Source: Rostratula benghalensis (taxonomy: Eukaryota; Chordata; Aves; Charadriiformes; Rostratulidae). From it: a DNA stretch of 64,000 nt. The translations under genes and the position numbers were made by a program. Location: NCBI GenBank assembly GCA_013399305.1, contig VXAI01000140.1, positions 1,853,394-1,917,393 on the forward strand, in the 5' to 3' direction. Positions 1 through 10,175 of this stretch are shown here, one piece after another; position 1 is the first letter of the stretch, and every line of letters begins with the position of its first letter. The notes under the pieces are model-generated. The model was given only the letters and a program-made list of their open reading frames with translations. It had not been told where the DNA came from and searched no databases.

Positions 1-655
1 TCACGTCAAATTATTTTCAAGAGCAGAAGTTACTTGTTGCAGGCGAGCACTCAGATTGCCAGGGCTACAAAAGTCTCAGGCTGACAATGTGGCTGGATTG
101 GAGGAGACAATACAACATTTATGGCCGTTCTTAAATTTTTCAACTGTTTTTAGTGATTACCAGGTGTTTACTAATCTAAATGACCACACTCTCAACCCAT
201 GGAGAGGATCTGATGTCAGGTTACAGCTCCTTAGAGAAGCTAGTGGCATTTATTTAATCAAACACGTTAAAAGTCTCTTTCCAAAGCAGACTGCATTAGA
301 AAGTCCATTACATACTTAAGTTACTGCAGATACTTCATCTTCTTTCAAGTTTGCCGTCTCTTTTTACACTCCCATAACATGTACTATCAAATAAAATTTC
401 AGATCATTTTTCAGCCAGCTGTAAAACTTAGGGCTTCTGAAGTCCGAAGTTGTCACAGGGAGCCACCTTCCATCTTCGTCATATACACCAGAGTACGGGC
501 AGGTAACTCTGACACCAAAAGGACCCAGTTACACATGAGCAATGGTTTCTTAAAAGTTTGCCCTTGGGAGAAAAAGCATTACTCTGAGAGTTTAGAGGCA
601 AAACATGGAGAGCACAGGACTGATATTTTCTGAAGTCTGTGCTGGCTGACAGCTA
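1..655 (-). other. CHGB: CHGB intron 2, left part of window
   Basis: This stretch lies downstream of the exon 2 donor on the minus strand and is read as CHGB intron 2. I looked for the next exon, which encodes the conserved disulfide-loop start (VTRC) and the EVLSNAL-type helix, and did not find it on the minus strand. Small open frames on the plus strand (56-319 and 379-633) show no recognisable family and are taken as chance. Confidence 0.6.
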
Positions 656-660
656 CTCAC

Positions 661-704
661 CATTTCTTCGATCTGGTCTTTTTCCACTGGAACTGCACTG
701 ATAC
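661..704 (-). CDS. CHGB: CHGB (chromogranin B / secretogranin-1) internal exon 2, partial gene
   Basis: Chromogranin B is an acidic granin sorted into dense-core secretory granules of neuroendocrine cells, where it helps granule formation and is a prohormone. On the minus strand a pyrimidine-rich tract ending TTCTAG (acceptor AG at 706-705) precedes a 44-bp exon, followed directly by the strong donor GTGAGT (660-655). After two bases that finish a split codon, the exon reads ISAVPVEKDQIEEM and ends in phase 0. This fits the end of the granin signal peptide (cleavage after Ala), then the mature N-terminus, stopping just before the exon that begins the conserved VTRC loop. The VTRC exon is not in bases 1-600, so the rest of the gene must lie left of the window. 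Identification rests on this short peptide, perfect splice sites, and SHLD1 lying co-oriented to the right as in mammals. Confidence 0.82.
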
Positions 705-706
705 CT

Positions 707-3700
707 AGAAGAAAACAAAATTACAGACTCCGTATCCTACCGATAAGCATCACTGACAGGAGTCTTCAGTCAAATCAGTCTGATGAGATGGCTTGAACTT
801 TGGGTGAGTAAACTAGACACACTCTACAGTACATCTTGTCTTATTCAGGATGGAAATGCAAGGCGAAGTTGCAGCCCGGCACAAGAGAAGAGGCACATTG
901 GCATTTCTAGCACAAAAAAGAATATGCACCAAAAAATAGGAAGTAATGCTTAAATTCTAAGACCAGAACTTTATTTCATGTCAGGTCTTCATGTAGTTGT
1001 ACTTGTTTCCTGTCTTTTACCACCAATCAAGGCAGGCCTGTTTGCACCCCAAGAAAGTTTCAGCTTCTGGCAAGGGGGTCTGGGTGCCAGCCACCCCCTT
1101 CCCCAATAGGAAACCATTCTGCAAGGCTTTAAAGCAACTACTGTCCCAATGCTACTGGAGAAATCCTGTCTCAGTCAGATATGAGGCAGCTACTGGGGAG
1201 AAGGAAAGACCCAAGAGGCACAGGAAAACTTCCATTCACTAAGTGGTCCACTATCACCCCTGGAAATAAGAAAAAAACCCAAAACCTAATCAAATCCCAC
1301 TGGAAAAAAAGTACTCTGGAAGGAAGTGGCACAACCCATCTCTCTCTTTTCTAAGGACATGCGAGGTAGTTAACACCTCCTTGCACCAGTTCTACCTTAC
1401 CTGGTCAAAGGTATTTGCTTTTGGAAACAAACTGTTGCCAACAAACCCTCCATACTGCTTCATTCTGCCATCACTGTTGCGGTCTGTCTGCGGTCAGTTC
1501 GTGAGCTTGGCAGCTGTGTGTCATTCATAAACCCTGTCAATTCTCAGCCACCTTGAGAGCTGCAGAACTGAAGCTCAGACAGTCCCCTCACCACACAGGG
1601 GCACGCAGAAGCAATAGCTGACTGTTATCATGGATCCCAGAGGCAGGCAGAGTCTGTAATCCCAGCACACAGACCTACAGCTTGGGGTGCAGTCCTGAGG
1701 TTCTTAGATGCATCAGCACAGTCTGAAATACACCCATCCCCCTCTCGGCGCTATGGCTGGGCCTGAGGAGATCTGCTCTACACGATGGACACAAGGCAGG
1801 TTGTGGAGATCACGGGGCTTAGTTTGCCTTTAGAGCATCAGGAAAACTAACACTGCCCCACAAAGAGAGAAACGTGCAGCCCTACACCACTGAAAGGCAG
1901 CAAACCCCTTCTTTTCTGTGTCCCCTTGAGCACCAGCTCTGGGCATAATAACTGAACACAATTTAATAACTCTCTTGCTATTTCTGTCCTCTGTTTTTGC
2001 TCCCCCAAACACATTCGTAGGAACTTGCTCCTCCCTCCAGCCCCTGTCTCTTCCCTGCCTGTACAACTGCCATCGGGGAAGGGAACTCACACCAGGATAG
2101 CACAGAAGGGATTCCCCTAAAATAGCACTGCATCCCTACCCGCCATTTCCCCAGAACTCCAGATGGTGTGTAGGGGAGAGGCTGCTATACAGAGCCAACC
2201 CTCTCTTCCAGCTTTTGCATTCAGCACTGAGGCAGGCTTTAGGTGACTTTATTTACTAACCTAACATGTACATAGCAGCTATGCTGCACAGCACTGATGC
2301 TGCTGCAGTCTGCCCTGCTTGCATCCTCCAGCTGAGCACCAAGGGTAGGTATGTACATACACCCTGGGGCAGAAGGGCAGCAATGTCCCTTCTACTAAAA
2401 CCAGTGTTATCCACTAAAAGGACATTCTCCCAGTCCTGCAGGGGTTGGAGATGCTGCTCTTACGGCACAAGCTGCCCATAGGCACCACTTACATATCAGC
2501 AGAGGGGATGACCCTCTTCATTGCCTCTCCTTGATGAGGCTCCCCTGGTCCTCCAGCCCATGAGGAACCACAGTAAGGGCAAGGGCAAACATCCAATTCC
2601 ATCCTTTTAGTGATGTCACCGCACATCTGCCAGCAGTTACACCCCATTGATGTGAAAAAGGACAGAACAGAAACTTCTGAATGTTTCTTGCCATCAGAGA
2701 TGCCCACTGACTCCTGAGCACTGTCAGTAGCACGGGAATATAAAGTCAAGTTGTACTCACTGCCTTTGCCTTGTCATTCCAATGCTCCTGCCCCTCCCAG
2801 GAGTTTTACACGTAGATTAATAACCATTAAGCAAGTGCTGGGTTAATGATGAAACCTGACACACACACAGAGGAAGCATTAGGCTATCAGAACAACGTCA
2901 GAAGAAGCAAACGGTACTGGACACACATCCTATTAACCTGCCCTAAGGAACAAAATGAGCATCCAATCCATCCCAGAGACTGAAATAATATATGGAGGCA
3001 GCTGCTCTGTCAGAGCTGAGAGTGGAAGCCCTGCATGGGGAGTGCCCATGCCAGCATGTCCCACTTTACACCAGTGCTAGCAGTACCAGCCCCTGCCAGC
3101 TGGGCAAGAGCTCCCTGGGGGCCATCGGCCAGCTGGAAATGGCTTGCCATCACCTGTGCCTTCCTCTCCAAGTGTGCTCAGGAGGGGTGAAGCCATCAAC
3201 CACCCCCCTGGACTTGCAGCAACACAGCAGACAGTGCAAGGGCAGGGTTTCACAGCAGAAACACAGTCAGAGCACACACCAAGATGGAAACCTTTCCCCT
3301 GCCTGTGTCTGACAACCAGAGCACAGACCCACAGAGTCAGGCAAAGCCCCGGCTCCGCTTTCCCCTCCTGAACCAAATCTGCTCAGGCAGTTACCATCAG
3401 ATTATATGATTTTGCAGAAGTGCTGAGAGCTGCTAAGATCAAGGGGGGGGAAAAAAAATGGACGAGAAATGCAGGACAAATTCAGGCATTATTTGCTCAC
3501 ATCTCCAAGATCAGGACAGATCTTTGATCGGTCCCTGATGAAATCCCCACACGCGGCTTTGTTTCATTAATACCAGTGACTCACTGCAGTGCCATCACTC
3601 ATCAAAATGTCAGCAGAACCCCTTCCTAGGAAATATCATGGAAACTTTGGCATACTGATTTGCAGATGGAGCACTAGAAAGTTCTTGAAGTTAACGTTTT

Positions 3701-4100
3701 GCTCATTTCCAGCCCCAAACTCCTTAGTTTATTGCTTCTGGCTGACATTTGAAAGCAAGATAGCAAAAAAGGATCTAAAGAGATACCTGGCTTGTTTGAT
3801 AGAAGAAAGAGGGGAAAAATAAGAAACCCCCATGGAATATGTCTAGTGAGCTTCTCTGGGTTGGGGTCTCTCCCCCATCTCCCTCTATCTCTGATTACAC
3901 TGAAGGCACCTGGAGCTCATCAACTTCATGACTGTTTCTGTGCAAGTCCCAGAAGCCTTTCAATGCCGAGGCCTCCAACACATTTAAAGACAAATTACTC
4001 AACCCGGACCAACGATTCTTTCAAGAAATGATGTTGTATGCATAAAAGTGTGGTTTTAATATTTAAGGCCGCATGCCAAAAAAAATTTTTCAGTTAATTA
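707..4100 (-). other. CHGB: CHGB intron 1, no recognised feature
   Basis: The sequence between the exon 2 acceptor and the CpG-rich block is inferred to be CHGB intron 1. It has mixed composition, a short G8/A8 run near 3445-3458, and no CR1 or LTR sequence that I recognise. The open frames here (for example 2992-3312 + and 3077-3376 -) overlap each other on opposite strands in moderately GC-rich DNA and match nothing known to me. Confidence 0.5.
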
Positions 4101-4327
4101 CAGCTGCAGACCTGCTATTTTCTACTTCCCCCTCTCCCCCCCCAGAAGCAGCCGGCAGAAACCTCACAGTCCGGCTCGAACGAACTGACACAGCCAAAAT
4201 ATATCAAAAATATCAAAAGCAGACACCCGGGGCCCCCCCGCATAGCGTAAGGACTACGACCCCCGGCCCTTCTTCACCCTACCCTCGCAAGCCGGTGACC
4301 CGGGGATGACGCTGGGCGAGCCGGGCG

Positions 4328-4335
4328 TGACGTCA
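4328..4335. promoter_or_regulatory. Consensus cAMP response element (CRE) palindrome
   Basis: TGACGTCA is the full 8-bp CREB/ATF site. Half-sites lie at 4307-4311 (TGACG) and 4351-4355 (CGTCA), about 21-23 bp to either side. A CRE in the proximal promoter is established for mammalian chromogranin genes, so its presence in the candidate CHGB promoter is consistent. Which transcription start it serves cannot be decided because of the adjacent gap. Confidence 0.7.
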
Positions 4336-4499
4336 TACACCCGGCGATGGCGTCACCCCAGCGTTCTTCAGAGACGAACCCCTCCATTTCCCCCCCCCCA
4401 AGCACCCTTTGCCCGGTGGGGCTTCCCTCTCCCTCTGGCGGGCTCCGCCTGAGTCGCCCCCGAAAGGGCTCGGCGGGGTCTCCCCGCCCGCCCCACCTA

Positions 4500-5100
4500 N
4501 NNNNNNNNNNNNNNNNNNNNNNNNNNNNNNNNNNNNNNNNNNNNNNNNNNNNNNNNNNNNNNNNNNNNNNNNNNNNNNNNNNNNNNNNNNNNNNNNNNNN
4601 NNNNNNNNNNNNNNNNNNNNNNNNNNNNNNNNNNNNNNNNNNNNNNNNNNNNNNNNNNNNNNNNNNNNNNNNNNNNNNNNNNNNNNNNNNNNNNNNNNNN
4701 NNNNNNNNNNNNNNNNNNNNNNNNNNNNNNNNNNNNNNNNNNNNNNNNNNNNNNNNNNNNNNNNNNNNNNNNNNNNNNNNNNNNNNNNNNNNNNNNNNNN
4801 NNNNNNNNNNNNNNNNNNNNNNNNNNNNNNNNNNNNNNNNNNNNNNNNNNNNNNNNNNNNNNNNNNNNNNNNNNNNNNNNNNNNNNNNNNNNNNNNNNNN
4901 NNNNNNNNNNNNNNNNNNNNNNNNNNNNNNNNNNNNNNNNNNNNNNNNNNNNNNNNNNNNNNNNNNNNNNNNNNNNNNNNNNNNNNNNNNNNNNNNNNNN
5001 NNNNNNNNNNNNNNNNNNNNNNNNNNNNNNNNNNNNNNNNNNNNNNNNNNNNNNNNNNNNNNNNNNNNNNNNNNNNNNNNNNNNNNNNNNNNNNNNNNNN
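4500..5100. other. Assembly gap (601 N)
   Basis: An unbroken run of N. It falls in the most GC-rich part of the window, the kind of sequence often lost from short-read avian assemblies. Long open frames spanning it are artefacts of unknown bases. Confidence 0.99.
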
Positions 5101-5300
5101 GAAAAGGAGTAGGCAGGGTTTCCCTGCCTGCAGCTGGGAGGATGCAGTATCATCCTTCAGTCTTTCCTGCCGTGAGAGGAGGAGGTGTGATAATGCATCC
5201 CCCTGGAACAGCTTTCACCAGAAATCACCACTGCGTTTCCACGTCCCTTTCCACGGCCTTTCCCGGTGCCGCAGCAGCAGCCTTTCTCCCCTGCAAGGTT

Positions 5301-6425
5301 TCTCTCCTGCCCAGCAAACCCAGAACTGGGGAACAACTGGAAAGGGATCCCCATACTTATGTCATCTGGTGAGTGAAGGATACGTAGTGTTCCTCAAGAT
5401 TTTTACCGGGGAAATCACTGCTCTTAGCATCCATCTCCGCAGGCAAACCTCTTATTTACTGTGATGATGCTCTGGGGAGCCAGAGCAAACCTAGACGTCA
5501 AATTTTACATCATTTTCTTAAACAGCCCTCACTATCCCCATTAGTCCTTGATGGACTGGAAAGCACAAGTGACAAGCTACAATGAGCTCTTGTAAAGTGA
5601 GTCTGAACACTCTCCACAGCTCCCTTCAGAGCCAGGCAAAGACATTTGTAAGACCAGGACTTGTATTGTTTTTCCTTTCACCCTTAGAGGGCCATCTCAA
5701 AATTATGCATATTTTTCAGTGGATTTTTTTTTTTTGTCCTTAGTGCTAAACAGGTGGCCCTTTAATTGCAAGTGTTCCTGGAGGACAGTAGATCTGTACT
5801 TCCACGTGGCATTTATTCCTATTATCGTTCTGTGTATTAACAATGCCAGGCTGCTATAGCCATATATCCTTTAAACATATGAAACAGGGCACAAGGACAC
5901 AACACTCCAGTAAAACTCACATGCAGCTTCATCTGGGCGTAAAGGAAGGCAGGAAGCTTCAGCCCCATTTGAAGCTTGTTTCAGAAGACACCCTTCAGCC
6001 CCAGGAGGCAAAGCCAGACGCTTTGCTCATTTTGCACTCAGATGACAGTTTCTGCAAAATGACAGAACACTGGCCACCACAAAAAGCAAATCCACTCAGC
6101 AGCGTCTCTGCTCCCTCAGGCCCTGCCTCCTGCACGCTGCTCCTGTACTGCCTGGGCAAGCCCAGTCTCCACAGGCAGATGCTCCTTTGGAAATCACCAG
6201 CCTCGACTACCAGAAGTCAAGAACCCAATTCAGAAGACTACCATGAATTGCACTGGCTCTGAAGGGCCCCCATGTCCTCCCCTATCTGTGTGAGGATTCG
6301 GGCTGGCCTCAACCTCCTCAGCTGCTCACGACAAAGAATTTTAGGTGAAACATTTGCTTTAAGCAGCCTGCTTCCCAGGCACTCTCTGGTTGTCTTTGTG
6401 TGGCTGCTCTTCTCCATCAGGAATA
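5301..6425. other. Intergenic, no recognised feature
   Basis: Between the CpG block and the first CR1 copy I see only a T11 run near 5726 and an E-box-like CCACGTGG near 5800. An open frame at 5843-6262 (+) of 139 codons has no recognisable motif and is not supported by splice sites or composition. Confidence 0.5.
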
Positions 6426-6817
6426 GGCAGGCTGAGGGAGCTGGGGTTCAGCGTGGAGAAGAGAAGGCTCCAGGGAGACCTAATACCAGCCTTCCAATAT
6501 CTGAAGGGAGCCTACAGGAGAGCTAGAGAGGGACTCATTGTCAGGAAGTGTAGTGACAGGACAAGGTGTAATGGCTTTAAATTGGAAGAGGGGGGATTTA
6601 GATTAGATACCAGAAAGAAATTATTTACTGTGAGGGTGGTGAGGGCACAGGAACAGGTTGCCCAGGGAAGCTCTAGATCCTTGGAAGTGTTCAAGGCCAG
6701 GTTGGATGGGGCCTTGAGCAACCTGGTCTGGTGGGAGGTGTCCCTGCCCATGGCAGAGGGGTTGGAACTTGATGATCTTTAAGGTCCCTTCCAACTCTAA
6801 CCCTTCTGTGATTCTCT
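6426..6817 (+). mobile_element. CR1 LINE, 5'-truncated 3' end (+)
   Basis: This is the terminal part of CR1 ORF2 plus the 3' UTR. In order it shows the GAGAAGAGAAGGCTC block, CTTCCAATATCTGAAGG, the region encoding the last reverse-transcriptase residues (TVRVVRAQEQVAQGSSRSLE-like), the AAGGTCCCTTCCAACTC motif and a degenerate ATTCT-type tail. The 5' end is truncated, as usual for LINE retroposition. The ORF2 remnant is degenerate. A second short ATTCTATG-like bit lies near 6873. Confidence 0.93.
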
Positions 6818-9033
6818 GAAATGCTACAGTTGAGATGCTGTACTGCCAGGACTAACAAAACTGCTACAAAAATGATTCTATGATTTGCTTGGCTACACTT
6901 AGGCTGGACATGGCAGTCAACAGGGGCAAGCAGTACAAAGATACTGAATGAAAATAGCCAGCTATTTTAGTACCTCTGAGGTATTGGTGCTTAGCACTGG
7001 TATCACATGAGTCCTGTTGACAGTTGGTACAACCATCACTGGAGAAGTCTTCTTGCTGTAGAAGAGAGAGCTGAGATTAAGCATTCCCACACCCCTGCCT
7101 GGTGTGGCTCCTCACCCATCCCTTGCACCACAGCAGCAATCATTCAGGCTTCTCAGCTGTTTCCTCTGTGCCAGTGGGTTTATTTCTATTTGACTTGTAG
7201 GATTTCTCTGCAATGCTCTCTCTCCCCTCAGCACTGCATGAGCTGATCACAAAGAATCAAGAAGTCCTGTATTTTCCACTGACAAGGTAAGATGTTAAAG
7301 CACTGCTGGGGCATATTTTGCCATCAGTAACGTCAGGGTCTACGTGGGAGCAAATGTTAATGCCTTCAGCTTTGGTCCCAACCAAAGACAGAGAGATTTG
7401 CAAGTTCTGCAGGAGGCCACCCAAGACTTTCATGACAGAAGCAGTGACCAAACTGGAATGGCAGATACCCAATTCCATCTTTAGCATCCAGGGGTAGGGT
7501 TTCAAAAGACGATCCCACAGCCTTCTCTGCCAGCGCTGGAAAAACAGGGAGAGAGAATTCAAATACCTTGCCCACAGTTCATTAAGTCAGCCTGTATTTT
7601 CAAAACAATATCACTTCACATGGACTTTTACAGCCAGGTGTCAGCTGGCATGAGTTTCTCTCAGATTAGGAGAAAGATGGGACTGCATTAATCCAGGATT
7701 ACAGTAGGTGGTGACATATTTCACTCCACAGGCTGTAAGTGGCACACCTCAGGCTCCCTTCTTGGATGTGTCAGAACTCCCATTGCAGTGATGCACAGGC
7801 CTCATAATGTTGTAACAGCCTCTCTCTCTACGAATAAACAGTATTTACCCTGCTGGATTCTCTCAAATACAAGTGCTTTTGAAAAAAAATACATGTTTGG
7901 CTCATCCTAGAAGCTAAAACTTCAAAGGATGACAAGTGAGGTTCCGCATCTGAGCTCCTAAATTGAGAGGAGACTGCTCAGGGAATATGAGGATTGCTCT
8001 CCTCTAATGAGATGTGCTAGCAAGATTATCTTCATTCTTGGATGCCAATTAGTTTTCATGGAATGAAAATCCTGCAGCCTATTTCACGAACAAATTAATC
8101 TCTTTCATTCAGAAGGTGCTAAAGGGATGCATCTGGAGAAAAAACACCTATCAAACCTAAAAAGCCATCCCCTCAAGGGACATTGTCTCTCCAGTTTCAC
8201 TAACAAAGGTCCTTTCAGAGGTCAATGCGTGAGCTGGTCGCAACAGAATGGGTAATGCAGTTGCACAGATGCTTAGGTTTTGCTGCCATTATACATTATC
8301 ATACATATATTTACCCATAGCTCACTAATACCAGCTGTTGCAGTGGCTTAGAGCCGGTGCAACAGGCAGTTGAACTGTGCCCCAGAATCCAGTTATCACC
8401 TCAGCAGCTCTACAGCAAGGCAGGATCAGGTGCCCAGCTCATCTCTCTGTTCGCACAGTGCTGGGCTTCAGAGGAGTTCAGATCCCTCAGGCACATCCAC
8501 TGGAGAGGGAAGAGGCCAGTGCTCAGCTGGATCTCATCTGTCCCCCATTGAGACAGGGGGCTGGGGCAGATCAGGAAGGACAAGGCTTCAGGGGTGCATA
8601 TGCCTGTACACACCCTAAAATCTGTCTGCGCATCCAGCCAGAGCCTTTGTGAGAGGCTGTAGCCAGGACCACGCTCAAACTTCCTCCTCCTTTTTGAGCA
8701 AAGATTATTTACCCTGTTCCACACACTCACAGTGATGCTGATGAATGGAGCTTGCTTGTTGAGCTCCAGGAGGATCTGACAAAGGACAGGGACAGAGGTA
8801 TCAGGAACAGTGTCTCCTTGAGCTGAATCCACAGGAGATGCAATGCTACTGCTGTGAGATACAGCAAAACACTTGTAAGCACACCCTGCAGCAGACTGTG
8901 CTTGTGTGGACTGGGCTGGTACGGTCTGTTACTTGTAAGGGGTGTTCAGTCTGTGTGTTTCAGCATAGCCTGTCAGCCTTAAGATGACAGAATGAAAAAA
9001 CAGAATGAAAAAATGCCACCTTGGAGCACAACC
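6818..9033. other. Intergenic, no recognised feature
   Basis: Ordinary intergenic sequence of mixed composition. Overlapping open frames at 8357-8832 on both strands look like shadows of GC-moderate DNA and match no family I know. Confidence 0.5.
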
Positions 9034-9310
9034 GAGTCATAGAATCATAGAATCATAGAATGGTTTAGGTTGGAAGGGACCTTAAAAACCATTAGGTTAC
9101 ACCCCCTGCCCTGCACAGGCACATCTCCACCAGACCAGGTTGCTCAAAGCTCTGTCCAACCTGGCCTTGAACACCTCCAGGGATGGGGCAGCCACAGCTT
9201 CTCTGGACAACCTGGGACAGGTTCTCACCACCCTCACAGGAAAGAATTTCTTCCTAATATCTAAATTTTCCCTATTTCAGTTTAAAACCATTACCCCTCG
9301 AGTCCACGGA
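9034..9310 (-). mobile_element. CR1 LINE, 5'-truncated 3' end (-)
   Basis: The left edge carries the CR1 3' tail as its reverse complement: three TCATAGAA-type units at 9034-9060, followed by GGTTGGAAGGGACCTT and CACCTCCAGGGATGGGG. Next come the C-terminal ORF2 blocks, up to the run before the CCATTACCCCT sequence. Tail at the low coordinate means a minus-strand insertion. This is one of the better-preserved copies here. Confidence 0.95.
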
Positions 9311-10080
9311 ATGCAAATCACCTGAATGCACTGAGGTATAAAAGCACCTAATTCTGCATTTACACAGTAACCAGCTTCCATTTTAAATCTAAAATGCACA
9401 ATTTTTGCCTCCACTGAAATATATTTTGAAAGTTAAACATGCCTGTGGCCTTAGCACTCAGTACCAATGAAACACCCAGCAAACAGAGCTCCAGCTGAGA
9501 GACAGAGGATCTGCAAAGAAACTCTGTCTGATGCAGATGTGAAATTTCTGTAGCCCAGGAAACTATGTTTATTTCATTTCTATATTTCTATAGGTCCTCA
9601 AATAGTGGGGTTTTGTTTGTGGCATGTGCTCTTAGGCAGTAAAGAAATAACTGCTAGAAAGCAACTACTGATCTTTAGTCTCAAAGACTTTTTTCAAAGG
9701 ATATTTCTGGTGCAGTACCAAGAGAAACTGAAAAAGTTCGGTCAGCTCTTCTTGAACTGTCTTTCTTGGTCACCTTTAAAAAAAAAAAGAGGTTTTGCTC
9801 ACTTGTAACCCTCTTCATTTCCATGCAGGATCCTTCGAGCTCCAGCTCTTCAGTGATATATCTATACCACAGAAATAAAGTCAAATGTTATGTGACCAAG
9901 CTGAAAAGAGTTTTAAAATATGCCTATAAGATGTATCATAATTGTTAAGGGGTATTAAAAAAAATATGCACAGACCCTGCTATGGTTGTCTGAAAAAAGC
10001 CCTGTGCCAACTGATTTAAATCTTCAGGGCCTCTGGATACACTCAAAGGCTACAGAAGCTGTAAAGATATCCCCAGAATG
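9311..10080. other. Intergenic, no recognised feature
   Basis: AT-rich intergenic DNA with an A12 run at about 9779. No exon or repeat family recognised. Confidence 0.5.
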
Positions 10081-10175
10081 AAACCAAACCAAAACCAAAC
10101 CAAAACAGAACCCCAACCAAACCAAACAAACAAAACTAACCCAAATACCCCAAAACCAAGCCAAACCCAAACCTG
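10081..10175. repeat. Low-complexity (AACCAAA)n-like tract
   Basis: Degenerate runs built from ACCAAA/ACCAAACC units, almost free of G on the plus strand. It gives a G/T-rich minus strand and a spurious hydrophobic open frame (10024-10236, -). Confidence 0.85.

Larger units (their letters stand above)
4130..5300. promoter_or_regulatory. CHGB: CpG-rich block, probable CHGB promoter/5' end, interrupted by assembly gap
   Basis: CpG dinucleotides are dense from about 4150 to 4499, with GC-box-like runs such as CCCCGCCCGCCCC near 4482, and the right flank of the gap to about 5300 is still fairly GC-rich. It is the only CpG-island-like block in the window apart from short stretches inside repeats. 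It sits about 3.5 kb upstream of CHGB exon 2 on that gene's strand, so it is most simply the CHGB promoter and first exon. No first exon encoding a convincing signal peptide ending in the required phase was found in the visible sequence. It is therefore likely inside the N gap. Confidence 0.6.

Noticed and set aside
4347..5464. Long plus-strand frames of over 340 codons across the gap
   Set aside because: Most residues are unknown bases; the frames are open only because N is not a stop.
5843..6262. 139-codon plus-strand frame as a coding exon
   Set aside because: No recognisable motif and no good splice sites at its edges.
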